From: CAVZAB01 sp963773155
GTDB lineage: Bacteria > Pseudomonadota > Alphaproteobacteria > Rhizobiales > Beijerinckiaceae
Assembly (NCBI GenBank): GCA_963773155.1
Contig: CAVZAB010000004.1
Span: forward strand, 124,001 to 188,000
DNA: 64,000 bases
Reading direction: 5' to 3'
Shown here: positions 38,415 through 47,836 of the stretch, piece after piece
Numbering within the stretch: position 1 is the stretch's first letter
Layout of the letters: each line of letters opens with the position of its first letter
Position numbers and translations under genes: made by a program
The notes under the pieces: model-generated
What the model saw: the letters and a program-made list of their open reading frames with translations, nothing else
Databases searched by the model: none
Told to the model about the DNA's origin: nothing

Positions 38415-38609
38415 TTTTTCTTTGAGCTTTCGGGGACTGGGCGAGCCAGCGCCGGGGACTTGATTTTAGCATGAACTGTATCCCGAAACACCCCCCAAAT
38501 GCACGGAAAAGCTCAATAAAATTCCCGTTCTTCTTGGCTTCTGCCCGGCCCTGGCCAGGGCCGGCGCATCCGCCCGCATTGCCCTGTCAAGAGCAGGTCC
38601 CGGCGGCGC

Positions 38610-38898
38610 TCAGCGGCTCGCGATGGCAAGCGCCGCGCCCAGCATAATTCCGGCCGTGCCTCGATCAGAGCCGCCGCAATCGTCAGGGCACTAGCCTTGG
38701 TCACGGCCGCCACAAAGACCGACTTCGAACCGCTGGGCAATGAGCGCCAAGCCAGTGGCGGCCAGCGCGAACCAGATCTGGTCGCCCCGATGCCGGTAAC
38801 GCCATCACCCGAGCAACCAGAGCGGCAATGCCGGGCCCGGGTGTCGCCGTGGCGGCGGCGTAGATTGCGGCAAACAGGGGTAACGAACCCAAGGCCAT
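38610..38898 (-). pseudogene. LysE/RhtB-family exporter relic
   Basis: The start is recognisable as LysE family (SLPLFAAIYAAATATPGPGIAALVARVMA), followed in a second frame by GDQIWFALAATGLALIAQRFE and in a third by FVAAVTKASAL, then GIMLGAALAIASR to a stop at 38610. Only about 95 residues' worth of coding remains of a ~205-residue family, so there is an internal deletion as well as at least two frameshifts. Unlike most other broken frames here, this is a true pseudogene. It separates recF from gyrB. Confidence 0.75.
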
Positions 38899-38921
38899 AG
38901 CGACGAATTCCGGGGACGAGA

Positions 38922-40138
38922 CTAGGCTGCGGCAAGCGGCACGATCGCACCGGCCTCGACATGCAACATTTGGGCATTGCCTTCAAGCTCGGCGAAAGCG
39001 CGGGCCTCCGCCCCCGTCAACCAGACTTGCGCGCCGAGCCGGTGCAAATGCGCAAACAGTGCGCTGCGGCGCCGCGGATCGAAATGTGCGACGATTTCGT
39101 CGAGCAGCACCAACGGCGCCGACCCGCTCATGGCGGCGACAAGCCGAGCATGCGCGAGCACGAGACCGAGTAGCAGCGCCTTCTGCTCGCCGGTCGAAGC
39201 CCGCGACGCAGCAATCGCCTTGGGACCGTGCTGGACGACAAGGTCACTCAAATGCGGTCCAAACAGGGTCCGCCCGGCCGCGGCATCCCGGCCGCGATTG
39301 TCGCGCAGATGGCCACGGTAGCGCTCCTCGACCTGTATCGCAGAGGCCGCCGCAATCCAGCGCTCGAGATCACCATCGACCGCGATTTCAGCGAAGGGAA
39401 AGACGAAGTCCTCGTCGCGCTCTGCCACGATCAGCTGGCCCAGCCTGGTGATCGTCTCGTGCCGCGCCGCCGCCACCGCCACCGCCAGTTCAGCCAGTTC
39501 GCGCTCGGTTGCATCGAGCCAATGGCGGTCGGCCGATCCCCATTTCGAGCAGGCGGTTGCGGTTTCGCAGCGCCCGCTCGAGCGCACCGACGCGTGTCGC
39601 GTGGCCGGCATCGACCGCAAGCACCAGGCGATCGAGAAAGCGCCGGCGCTCGCCGATGCTGCCGACGAATAGACTATCCATGGCAGGCGTCAGCCAGACG
39701 ACTCGGCAAATAATCGCCAAAGGCGCTCGCCGAGGCAACCGGGCTACGCTCAATGCGGCATGTGCGCTGGCGAACGGCGAGGCCCTGGGCCGGCTCCAAC
39801 CCGGTGCCGAGCTGGACCGACGATCCTTGCGCGACGAGTTCGATCGACACCGCCCAGCCGCCGCTGCCACGATCACGCGCGTGGTCGGCGAGATCGGCCC
39901 GGCGTAGCCCGCGGCCCGGCGAGAATAGCGACAGAGCCTCGAGGACATTGGTCTTGCCGGCGCCATTCTCGCCAGTGAGCACAATCGTCCGATCCGTCAG
40001 TGCCAGATCGAGTTCGGCATAGGACCGGAAGTCGGAAAGAAGCAACCGCCGCACCATCGGCGGCTTGCCGACCTCGGCTAGGGGTTCTGGCATGGCACCG
40101 GCACTCGGTTGGGCAAAGAAGAGCGGCAGGGCGGCCAC
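38922..40138 (-). CDS. recF: DNA replication and repair protein RecF, two frameshifts
   Basis: SMC-like ATPase that helps RecA load at gaps. Walker A TGENGAGKTNVLEAL lies in the first frame (from 40138); VVWLTPAMDSLFVGSIGERR, the RecF hallmark, in the second; and the signature STGEQKALLLGLVLAHARL with Walker B LVLLDEIVAHFD in the third, ending at 38922. Joins are at 39705-39706 (one extra base in GG, plus strand) and 39538-39541 (one extra C in C4). Repaired length is about 405 residues with no missing parts, so sequence error is the best reading. ATG at 40138, or MVRRLL in frame at about 40057. Confidence 0.88.
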
Positions 40139-40199
40139 CGTCTTGCCGCCACCCGCACTCGCTTCCTTAGCACAATAGCGCGCTCGCCTGTCGGCACGC

Positions 40200-40815
40200 T
40201 CACGGCTTTGTCACTCGCCGCAACGTCAGATTGATCCGCCCGAATTCGGGCAGCAAAGTGGAGGTGCCCGGTGCGATCCGGTCGACCCCGTGAAAGGCAA
40301 GCCTCGACGCGCCGGACAGGACCAGCGCATCGCCCAATTCGAGTCTCAGCAGAGCGTGTCGGTGCGGCCCGCACGCTGCCGCCGAAACGAAACACACAGC
40401 TGTCGCCAAGCGATAGCGAGACGACCGGCGCGTCGAGGTCCAGTTCGTCGCGGTCCTGGTGCAGACCCATCTGCGCGGCGTCCGGACCATCGACATTGAC
40501 CAGGCAGGCCTCTGGGGACGCAGGATACTGGCCGAGCTCCCGCCAGGCGCGAAGGGGCGGCGCCGAAATCGGCGGCCAGACAAGCCCGGTTTCGGGATGG
40601 GTCGCCTGGTAGCGGTAGCCACCCTGCGCATCCGAGACCCATCCGAGCGCACCGCAATTGGTCATCCGCACCGAAAACGCCTTGCCCGAGCGCGGCATGC
40701 GCGGGGTGTATAGCGGTGCTGTCGCGATGATCTCGACCAGCGCATCGCGCAGCGCCAGCTGAGCGGCGCGGTCGAGATAGGCCGGCCGGTAGAGGAGGCC
40801 TGGCGCCAGGAACAC
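40200..40815 (-). CDS. alkB: Alkylated DNA repair dioxygenase AlkB, frameshifted
   Basis: Fe(II)/2-oxoglutarate dioxygenase that reverses 1-meA and 3-meC, about 205 residues repaired. The 5' part gives ACLVNVDGPDAAQMGLHQDRDE with the iron ligands HxD, and VVSLSLGDSCVFRFGG. The distal His and 2OG-binding Arg residues (RLAFHGVDRI, GRINLTLRRV) follow in another frame to 40200. The shift is near 40345-40352. GTG start at 40815, three bases before the end of gpmA. Confidence 0.87.
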
Positions 40816-40818
40816 GGG

Positions 40819-41440
40819 CTAATCGCCGAGAATGATCTTCCGGGCAACGGTGGAAATCGGCATTCAGCCAATAGACCAGAGGCACGCCGGTCGCGAGCTC
40901 GAGTTGCGGGATGGTCTGCGGCGTCAGGCGATCGAGCACCATCACCAGGGCGCGCAGCGAGTTGCCGTGCGCGGCAACCAAGACGCGCTCGCCGCGCAGG
41001 ACGGGCGGCAGCACGGCCTGGCAATAATAGGGCAAGACCCTGGCAACCGTATCCTTCAGGCTTTCGCCGCCAGGCGGCGCCACATCGTAGGACCGCCGCC
41101 AAATCTGCACCTGGTCCTCGCCCCATCGCCGGCGCGCATCATCCTTGTTGAGGCCGGCCAGATCGCCGTAATCGCGTTCGTTCAGGGCCTGATCGGCGGC
41201 CGTTGCAAGCCCGGTCTGTCCGAGTTCCTCGAGCATCAGGTGCAGCGTCGAATGGGCGCGCAGCAAAGCCGAGGTGAAGGCGCGGTCAAAATGGAGACCG
41301 AGCGTCTTCAGTTTGCGGCCCGCCGCTTTCGCCTCCTCAATGCCCTGCGGCGTGAGGTCGGGATCCTTCCAGCCGGTGAAGAGATTTTTCAAATTCCAAT
41401 CGCTCTGGCCATGCCGAACGAGGACGAGGAGACGTTCCAT
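40819..41440 (-). CDS. gpmA: 2,3-bisphosphoglycerate-dependent phosphoglycerate mutase, frameshifted at the end
   Basis: Glycolytic/gluconeogenic mutase, 206 residues when repaired. Catalytic His is in LVRHGQSDWN; FTGWKDPDLTPQG, ALNERDYGDLAGLNKDD and AAHGNSLRALVM with the second His follow. The annotated frame overruns into alkB because of one extra base in the A3 run at 40854-40856 (plus strand). With it removed, the end reads STVARKIILGD and stops at 40819. The other reading would be a gpmA-alkB chimera and is rejected. Confidence 0.92.
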
Positions 41441-41457
41441 GGATCACCCCTGTCTAA

Positions 41458-42273
41458 TCAAAAGTCGGAAAGCCCGAGCACGTCGGCCATCGAATAATGG
41501 CCGGGCTTGCGGCCGCGCCCCCACAGGGCCGCCTGCAGCGCTCCGGTCGCGAATATGGCGCGATCCTCTGCCCGATGGCTCAATTCGATCCGTTCGCCCG
41601 GCCCGGCAAAGATGACCGTATGGTCGCCGACCACCGTCCCGCCACGCAAGGCGGCAAAGCCGATCGCGCCGTGCGGGCGCACACCAGTCTCGCCGTCGCG
41701 GCCGCGCAGCGCCTGGCCTGCCAGATCGATGCCGCGGCCGGCGGCCGCAGCTTCGCCGAGCAGCAACGCTGTGCCCGAAGGGGCATCGACTTTCATCTTA
41801 TGGTGCATTTCGACGATCTCGATATCGAAGGCGGGACCGAGACTTTGCGCCACCCTTTTGACGAGCGCCGCGAGAAGATTGACGCCGAGGCTCATGTTGC
41901 CGGAACGCACGATGACAGCATGCCTCGCCGCGGCATCGAGGCGAACCAGATCTTCGGCGCTAAGGCCAGTCGTCCCGATGACATGGACGATGCGGGCCTG
42001 CGCAGCAAGCGCTGCCATAGCAATGCTCGCCGCGGGCCTGGTGAAGTCGATGATGCCGTCGGCCTTGGCGATGACCGCCAGGGGATCCGCGCTGATTCTA
42101 ATGCCATTGGGGCCGGCCCCGGAAATCATTCCGGAATCTTCGCCGATATGCGGCGAGTCCGGCGGCTCCAGTGCTCCGACAAGACCGACGCTTTGCGAGC
42201 TCTCGATCGCGCGCACCACCATCTGCCCCATTCGCCCGGCAGCGCCTGCAACCACAATCCCCATGTCCGTCAT
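41458..42273 (-). CDS. dapB: 4-hydroxy-tetrahydrodipicolinate reductase DapB
   Basis: NAD(P)H reductase of lysine/meso-DAP synthesis, 271 residues from the ATG at 42273. Rossmann motif VVAGAAGRMGQM, VIGTTG, the catalytic His-Lys segment EMHHKMKVDAPSGTALLLGE and the C-terminal HRAEDRAIFATGALQAA are all present. The upstream extension to 42321 is not family sequence. It lies 17 bp upstream of gpmA, in the order seen in related genomes. Confidence 0.96.
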   Translation of the reverse strand: MTDMGIVVAGAAGRMGQMVVRAIESSQSVGLVGALEPPDSPHIGEDSGMISGAGPNGIRISADPLAVIAKADGIIDFTRPAASIAMAALAAQARIVHVIGTTGLSAEDLVRLDAAARHAVIVRSGNMSLGVNLLAALVKRVAQSLGPAFDIEIVEMHHKMKVDAPSGTALLLGEAAAAGRGIDLAGQALRGRDGETGVRPHGAIGFAALRGGTVVGDHTVIFAGPGERIELSHRAEDRAIFATGALQAALWGRGRKPGHYSMADVLGLSDF

Positions 42274-42295
42274 ACCGGCCCCTTGTCGCAAGCGC

Positions 42296-42594
42296 CTAGC
42301 CGCTCGGCTGAGCGCCGTCATAACCCTCGACGATCACCAGATCGGACGTCGCCGCCGCGCCGCGCAAGCGCTTTGCCTCGGCATATTCCGGCGAATTGTA
42401 GCAGGCAAGCGCCGTTGCGTAATCCTTGAACTCGAGCACAACAAGCCTTGCGCGGGCCCGACCCGCGCTTGGTGGCCGCCGCGGATCAGAGATTTCGCCT
42501 GGAACTTGTTGAAGGCTTTGGCGTTGGCTGCGACATAGGCCTGGCAGGCCTCGGGATCATTGACCTCCACCTGGGCAATCCAGTGGCCCTTCAT
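42296..42594 (-). CDS. DUF1330 family protein, frameshifted
   Basis: Small ferredoxin-like (Dabb/ABM-type fold) protein, about 98 residues. MKGHWIAQVEVNDPEACQAY matches the family start. The second half, ARLVVLEFKDYATALACYNS then PEYAEAKRLRG, is in another frame ending at 42296. The missing base is in the G3C3 tract at 42454-42459. It overlaps the pyrF stop by 4 bp (ATGA), so it is coupled to pyrF. Function unknown. Confidence 0.82.
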
Positions 42595-43308
42595 CGCGCG
42601 TTCTCCATGGGTTCGGCGATTGCCGCGATCATCGCCTCGGCCGTCGCCACTGGGTCGGGCGATCGGGTAATCGGCCGGCCGACGACTAGGTAATCGGCAC
42701 CGGCCAAGCGCGCCTCGGCGGCCGTCAGCACTCGTTTCTGGTCGCCTGTCTCACCGCCGCGCGGGCGGATGCCGGGGGTGACCAGAAGCATCTGCGGACC
42801 GACCAGCGCACGGATCCTGCTCGCTTCGGCTGCGGACAGAACCAAGCCGTCAATCCCGGCGGCGCGAGCCTGCAGCGAACGGCGTTCGACCAGCGACTTC
42901 GAGCGAAAGGGCATAGCCCGCCTCGAGGAGATCGGCCGCGTCGAACGAGGTCAGCACGGTGACCGCAAGGAGCCGCGTCGGCGAATTGATGAGGCCGGCG
43001 CGCGCCGCGCGCATCGTCGGGGGAAAGGCGTGGATCGTCAGAAAGGTCGCACCGAGCCGGCCGATCTGGGCCGCCGCCCGTTCGACCGTGTTGGGAATGT
43101 CATGCAGCTTGAGATCGAGAAAAACCTGTTTGCCGTCGCCGATCAGCCGCCGGGCGAGGTCGAGGCCGCCAGCATAGGCAAGTTCGAGGCCGACCTTGTA
43201 GAAAGTCACCCGTTCGCCGAGCTTCTCGACGATTGTTGCGGCTTCGTCGATTGTCGGCAGGTCGAGGGCCACGATCAGCCGGTCGCGCGGGCGAGGATCA
43301 AGGGTCAA
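42591..43308 (-). CDS. pyrF: Orotidine 5'-phosphate decarboxylase PyrF, frameshifted
   Basis: Last enzyme of UMP synthesis, about 238 residues. LIVALDLPTIDEA, the catalytic DLKLHDIPNTV (Asp-Lys-x-x-Asp) and VTVLTSFDAADL lie in the first frame; ARAAGIDGLVLSAAEA, LVTPGIRP and DYLVVGRPIT lie in the second, ending at 42591. The shift is near 42900-42910. The start is unsure: TTG 43308 gives LTLDPRPRDRLIVALD; the open frame extends to 43383 without homology, and an ATG at 43316 is one base out of frame. Confidence 0.88.
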
Positions 43309-43391
43309 GCGCTCATTCTCCGGATTTGGCAGGCATGGTGCCGGGCGAGCCGCACCGCAGGCTTGGCCTGGCGCCTTTGGCATGATGCAAA

Positions 43392-44232
43392 CTAGCGGTT
43401 TCGCCGTTTCTTGTCACCGAAACGTTCGAGCAGCGCGAGGGCAGGCCTGACATGCCGGTCGGTGCGGACTTTCTCGCTGGTTCGCTTCAAATCGGCCCTG
43501 ACCTTTTCGGTGCGCCAGATCAGATCGGCCTTGACCCTATCGGTCCGCTCCTTCCACTCACCCTGCACCCGTTCGGTGCCCTGGCGCAGCCGCTCGAACA
43601 GCGGCTGGGGCGGCGGCAATACCGCCGTGGCGCTGGCCCGCCGGTAGGCCCAGAACTCTGGCCGGCGGCAGATTGAGCCAGACTGGGGGCGAGGATTCCG
43701 CCACAAGTTCGCCGATCTGGCTTGCTGTCTGTTTGGTCGGCATCGGCGAGACAAGGCCGTAGGTGAATTGGACGAAAACCCCGTCTGGCCGCATCATCGT
43801 AAAGCCCTGCGCGAGGAGCGCCAGGCGCAGGCTTTCCGGCTTGGTCAGCAGCGGCAGGCTTGAAACAATCGCTGCGGCCGGCCGGACATCGGCGTCGCCG
43901 AGCGCCGCCTTGAGATTATAGGCGTCGCCGCGGATGATCGCAGCCCCGGGGAAGCGGCGCGCCAGCAATTTGCAGAAGGCCGGATCATATTCGATCAGGA
44001 TCAGCCGTTCGGCCGGAATGCCGCGCCGGATCAGCGCCTCGGTAACCGGCCCGGTGCCCGGCCCCAATTCGATGATCGGCCCGGCACTATAGGGATCGAC
44101 AAAACCCGCCATCGCGCGGGCCAGCATCCGGCCAGAGGGCGAAACAGCGCCCATCACCAAAGGATTGTCGAACCAGGTACGCAGAAATCGTGCCTCGTCG
44201 GCGAGCCGGTCGGCAAAGCCGGAAGGTTTCAC
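43392..44232 (-). CDS. pmtA: Class I SAM-dependent methyltransferase, PmtA-like (phosphatidylethanolamine N-methyltransferase type), frameshifted
   Basis: Resembles Sinorhizobium-type PmtA, which methylates phosphatidylethanolamine towards phosphatidylcholine. RFLRTWFDNPLVMGAVSPSG, SAM motif I IIELGPGTGPVTEALI and LILIEYDPAF are seen. The frame breaks near 43660-43665; the restored end reads PPAEFWAYRRASATAVLPPP. Beyond it is a ~60-residue charged, heptad-like tail (WKERTDRVKADLIWRTEKV) unusual for PmtA. GTG start at 44232. A KsgA-like rRNA methyltransferase is the alternative; the position beside dnaJ and pyrF supports PmtA. Confidence 0.75.
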
Positions 44233-44331
44233 TGTTGTCCGGCCGCGGCCGGATCGCTTTGACGTATGACGCACGGACAGCCGCCCCCACAATATTAGTG
44301 ATACCCGAAAGGGGCGGCGGATCAAGGCCGT

Positions 44332-45459
44332 CTATTGGCCTCCGAGCCCGTCAAAGAAATCCTTCATGCGGCCGAAGAAGCCGGCCGATTTGGGGTGCGT
44401 TTTGTTCGACGATTCGGCGTCGAATTCAGCCAGCAATTCGCGCTGGCGGCGGGTCAGGCTCTGTGGCGTCTCGACATTGGCCTGGATATAAAGATCACCA
44501 TAGTCGCGCTGACGCAAAACCGGCATGCCCTTGCCCTTGAGGCGGAATTGCTTGCCCGATTGTGTCCCCTCAGGGACGCGCACCTTGGCTTCCGAACCAT
44601 CGACCGTGCGAACCGAGAATTCACCGCCGAGTGCCGCCTGAACCATCGAAATGGGGACGCGACAATAGAGATCAGCGCCATCGCGCTGGAAGAAGGGATG
44701 CGGTTTGATCGAAAGGAAAATATAGAGATCGCCGGACGGCCCGCCGCGCAGCCCCGCCTCGCCCTCGCCCGATAGCCGGATCCGCGTGCCGTCTTCGACG
44801 CCGGCCGGAATATTGACCGAAAGCGAACGCTCGCGCATGACCCGGCCCAGGCCCGAACAGGACGAGCAGGGATTGTCGATCGTCTCGCCGCGGCCTTGGC
44901 AGGCGGGACAAGTACGCTCGATGGCAAAGAAGCCCTGCTGGGCCCGCACCCGCCCTTGGCCGCCGCAGGTCGGGCAGACTTTCGGCTTGGAACCGGCCTT
45001 GGCCCCGGTTCCCGAACAGATCTCGCAGGTGATCGAGGTCGGGATCTTGATCGTCGCCGTCTTGCCCTTGTAGGCTTCCTCGAGGGCGATTTCCATATTG
45101 TAGCGCAGGTCGGAGCCGCGTTCACGGCCATCGCGTCGGCCGGCCCTTCCACGGCCGACCATGTCGCCAAAGAGGTCCTCGAAAATATCGGCCATGGACG
45201 CGGCAAATCCCTCGCCCATGCCGGCCCCATTCTGTTCAAAGGCAGCATGGCCGAATCGGTCATAGGCAGCCCGCTTTTGGGCATCCGACAGAGTCTGATA
45301 GGCCTCGTTCAATTCCTTGAACTTGGCTTCGGCGGCGCGATCGCCGGGGTTGCGATCGGGATGATGCTGCATCGCAAGCTTGCGGAAAGCCGCCTTCAGT
45401 TCGGCATCCGAGGCGCCCTTGCCGACACCGAGAATTTCATAGAGATCGCGTTTGGCCAT
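44332..45459 (-). CDS. dnaJ: Chaperone protein DnaJ
   Basis: DnaK co-chaperone, 375 residues from the ATG at 45459 (MAKRDLYEILGVGKGAS). The J-domain HPD is in MQHHPDRNPGD. A Gly-rich segment follows, and four zinc-binding CxxCxGxG repeats are complete (CEICSGTG, CPTCGGQG, CPACQGRG, CSSCSGLG). The C-terminal substrate domain includes GDLYIFLSIKPHPFF. It lies downstream of dnaK in the heat-shock operon. Confidence 0.97.
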   Translation of the reverse strand: MAKRDLYEILGVGKGASDAELKAAFRKLAMQHHPDRNPGDRAAEAKFKELNEAYQTLSDAQKRAAYDRFGHAAFEQNGAGMGEGFAASMADIFEDLFGDMVGRGRAGRRDGRERGSDLRYNMEIALEEAYKGKTATIKIPTSITCEICSGTGAKAGSKPKVCPTCGGQGRVRAQQGFFAIERTCPACQGRGETIDNPCSSCSGLGRVMRERSLSVNIPAGVEDGTRIRLSGEGEAGLRGGPSGDLYIFLSIKPHPFFQRDGADLYCRVPISMVQAALGGEFSVRTVDGSEAKVRVPEGTQSGKQFRLKGKGMPVLRQRDYGDLYIQANVETPQSLTRRQRELLAEFDAESSNKTHPKSAGFFGRMKDFFDGLGGQ

Positions 45460-45579
45460 GAGAGCCCTTTTCGACAGGCCATCGAGCTTCGTTGTGCGTG
45501 CGCTCACCCACGCCAGCGATTCACGTCTGCTCTTATACCCTTAGTCGCGGCTTGCGCCACACCTCCGGCCCGCAGAAGA

Positions 45580-45599
45580 CGGCAGCCTTCCGGCTGCCG
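45580..45599 (-). other. Hairpin in the dnaK-dnaJ intergenic region
   Basis: Inverted repeat with an 8-bp stem (CGGCAGCC/GGCTGCCG) and a 4-base TTCC loop, 10 bp past the dnaK stop. There is no long U-tract on the minus strand. It probably attenuates or stabilises the mRNA so that DnaK exceeds DnaJ. Confidence 0.5.
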
Positions 45600-45608
45600 C
45601 CCCTGCGA

Positions 45609-47531
45609 CTAGGCCCGCTTCTTCTTGTCGTCGTCATGGACTTCTTTGAAGTCGGCATCGATCACGTCGTCCTTCTTGCCGGCCTCGCCACCACTGGCCT
45701 CCGGTCCGCCCTCACCGGTGCCCGCGGCCTGTGCCTTGTACATGGCCTCGCCGAGCTTCATCGAGGCCTGCATCAAATCATTGGTCTTGGCTTTGATCGC
45801 CTCGGCATCCTCGCCGGTCAAGCTCGTCTTCAGCGCGGCAATTGCCGCCTCGACGGCGCTCTTGTCGGCTTCGGAGACTTTGTCGCCAAACTCGTTGAGC
45901 GATTTCTCGGTCGAGTGGATCAGTGATTCGCCATGGTTCTTGGCGTCGACCAGTTCGCGCCGCTTCTTGTCCTCGGCGGCATGGGCCTCGGCGTCCTTGA
46001 CCATCCGGTTAATGTCGGAATCCGACAGGCCGCCCGAGGCCTGGATGCGGATTTGCTGCTCCTTATTGGTCGCCTTGTCCTTGGCGGTGACATTGACGAT
46101 GCCATTGGCGTCAATGTCGAATGTGACCTCGACCTGCGGCACGCCACGCGGAGCGGGCGGAATGCCGACCAAATCAAACTGACCGAGCAGTTTGTTGTCG
46201 GCTGCCATTTCCCGTTCGCCCTGAAAGACCCGGATGGTGACCGCGGTTTGGTTGTCTTCGGCGGTCGAGAACACCTGCGACTTCTTGGTCGGTATCGTCG
46301 TGTTGCGCTCGATCAGGCGAGTAAAAACGCCGCCAAGCGTCTCAATGCCGAGCGATAGCGGTGTCACGTCAAGCAGCAGCACGTCCTTGACGTCGCCTTG
46401 CAGCACGCCGGCCTGGACGGCGGCGCCGATGGCGACGACCTCGTCGGGATTCACACCCTTGTGCGGCTCCTTGCTGAAGAAGGTCTTGACGACTTCCTGG
46501 ACCTTGGGCATCCGAGTCATGCCGCCGACGAGCACGACCTCATCGATTTCGCCGGCCGTAAGTCCGGCATCCTTGAGGGCCTTGCGGCATGGCTCGACGG
46601 TTTTCTGGATCAGGTCGTCGACCAAAGCCTCGAACTTGGCCCGGGTCAGTTTCAAAGTCAGATGTTTCGGGCCGGTTGCATCGGCGGTGATGTAGGGCAG
46701 ATTGATTTCGGTCTGGGTTGCCGAGGATAATTCGATCTTCGCCTTTTCGGCGGCTTCCTTGAGCCGCTGTAGCGCCAGCTTGTCTTTGGTCAGGTCGATG
46801 CCCTGCTCCTTCTTGAACTCGCCGGCGAGATATTCGACCAGACGCATGTCAAAGTCTTCGCCACCGAGGAAGGTGTCGCCATTGGTCGATTTGACTTCGA
46901 ATACGCCATCGCCGATTTCGAGGATCGAGACGTCGAACGTGCCGCCGCCGAGGTCGTAGACGGCGATCGTTCCGGCCTTGCGCTTGTCGAGCCCATAGGC
47001 AAGCGCGGCCGCGGTCGGCTCGTTGATGATGCGCAGAACCTCGAGGCCCGCGATCTTGCCGGCATCCTTGGTCGCCTGACGCTGGGCGTCGTTGAAATAG
47101 GCCGGCACGGTGATCACTGCCTGGGTCACCGGTTGGCCAAGATAGGCCTCAGCCGTCTCCTTCATCTTGGTCAGGACGAAGGCGGAAATCTGTGAGGGGG
47201 AATATTGCTTGCCGTCGGCGGTCACCCAGGCATCACCATTGGCGGCCTTGATGATCTTGTAGGGGACGAGCCCAATGTCCTTCTGGGTCATCGGATCGTT
47301 GAAGGGGCGCCCGATCAGGCGCTTGATTGCGAAGAAGGTCCGCTCGGGATTGGTGACTGCCTGGCGCTTGGCCGGCTGGCCGACCAGGCGTTCGCCATCC
47401 TCGGTAAAAGCGACAATCGACGGTGTCGTGCGCGCGCCCTCGGCATTCTCGATGACTTTCGGATTGGCCCCCTCCATAACCGCAACGCAGGAATTGGTGG
47501 TGCCGAGGTCGATACCGATGACTTTTGCCAT
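45609..47531 (-). CDS. dnaK: Chaperone protein DnaK (Hsp70)
   Basis: Hsp70 of 640 residues from the ATG at 47531 (MAKVIGIDLGTTNSCVAVME). Phosphate motifs IDLGTTNS and IAVYDLGGGTFDVSILEI, the adenosine motif VVLVGGMTRMPKVQ, interdomain linker VLLLDVTPLSLG and the C-terminal lid are present; the tail ends in a charged DD-KKRA sequence. The open frame extends to 47702 through the leader, without homology. A heat-shock promoter lies about 140 bp upstream of the start. Confidence 0.98.
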   Translation of the reverse strand: MAKVIGIDLGTTNSCVAVMEGANPKVIENAEGARTTPSIVAFTEDGERLVGQPAKRQAVTNPERTFFAIKRLIGRPFNDPMTQKDIGLVPYKIIKAANGDAWVTADGKQYSPSQISAFVLTKMKETAEAYLGQPVTQAVITVPAYFNDAQRQATKDAGKIAGLEVLRIINEPTAAALAYGLDKRKAGTIAVYDLGGGTFDVSILEIGDGVFEVKSTNGDTFLGGEDFDMRLVEYLAGEFKKEQGIDLTKDKLALQRLKEAAEKAKIELSSATQTEINLPYITADATGPKHLTLKLTRAKFEALVDDLIQKTVEPCRKALKDAGLTAGEIDEVVLVGGMTRMPKVQEVVKTFFSKEPHKGVNPDEVVAIGAAVQAGVLQGDVKDVLLLDVTPLSLGIETLGGVFTRLIERNTTIPTKKSQVFSTAEDNQTAVTIRVFQGEREMAADNKLLGQFDLVGIPPAPRGVPQVEVTFDIDANGIVNVTAKDKATNKEQQIRIQASGGLSDSDINRMVKDAEAHAAEDKKRRELVDAKNHGESLIHSTEKSLNEFGDKVSEADKSAVEAAIAALKTSLTGEDAEAIKAKTNDLMQASMKLGEAMYKAQAAGTGEGGPEASGGEAGKKDDVIDADFKEVHDDDKKKRA

Positions 47532-47677
47532 TGCTTGCATCCCTTCTGTCTCGCAGGACCACCGAACCCCGCAGCGGCTCGGCCATTGGGCATTCGGGAA
47601 AAGCACACTTGCGTGCCCGAAACCCGGCCCCCGATTGCTGTTTACGAGTTCCTGCGCCAACGCGCAGGGTTGGCCGG

Positions 47678-47707
47678 TATATAGGCGGGGGGTCGGGACC
47701 ATGCAAG
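47678..47707 (-). promoter_or_regulatory. Putative RpoH (sigma-32) heat-shock promoter of dnaK
   Basis: On the minus strand, a -35 CTTGCA (47702-47707) and a -10 CCTATATA (47678-47685) are 16 bp apart. This fits the alphaproteobacterial RpoH pattern of CTTG, a 16-18 bp spacer and CCTATNT. It implies a leader of about 140 nt before dnaK. The start site was not mapped. Confidence 0.65.
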
Positions 47708-47836
47708 GAGCGTCGGGACGCTATTGGAGAAGATGTTGTGCTAGAATTCTCCGATGTGCCTCGTTTACGCCGCCGATTTCGACCGAGCGTCTGCCTGCGC
47801 CGCGGCGGCGCGCTCGCCCGCCATGGATCCAGCCGC

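Noticed and set aside
40346..41440. gpmA reading on into alkB as one 364-residue protein
   Set aside because: The extension is out of frame with AlkB; one extra base at 40854-40856 explains it and restores the usual GpmA end.
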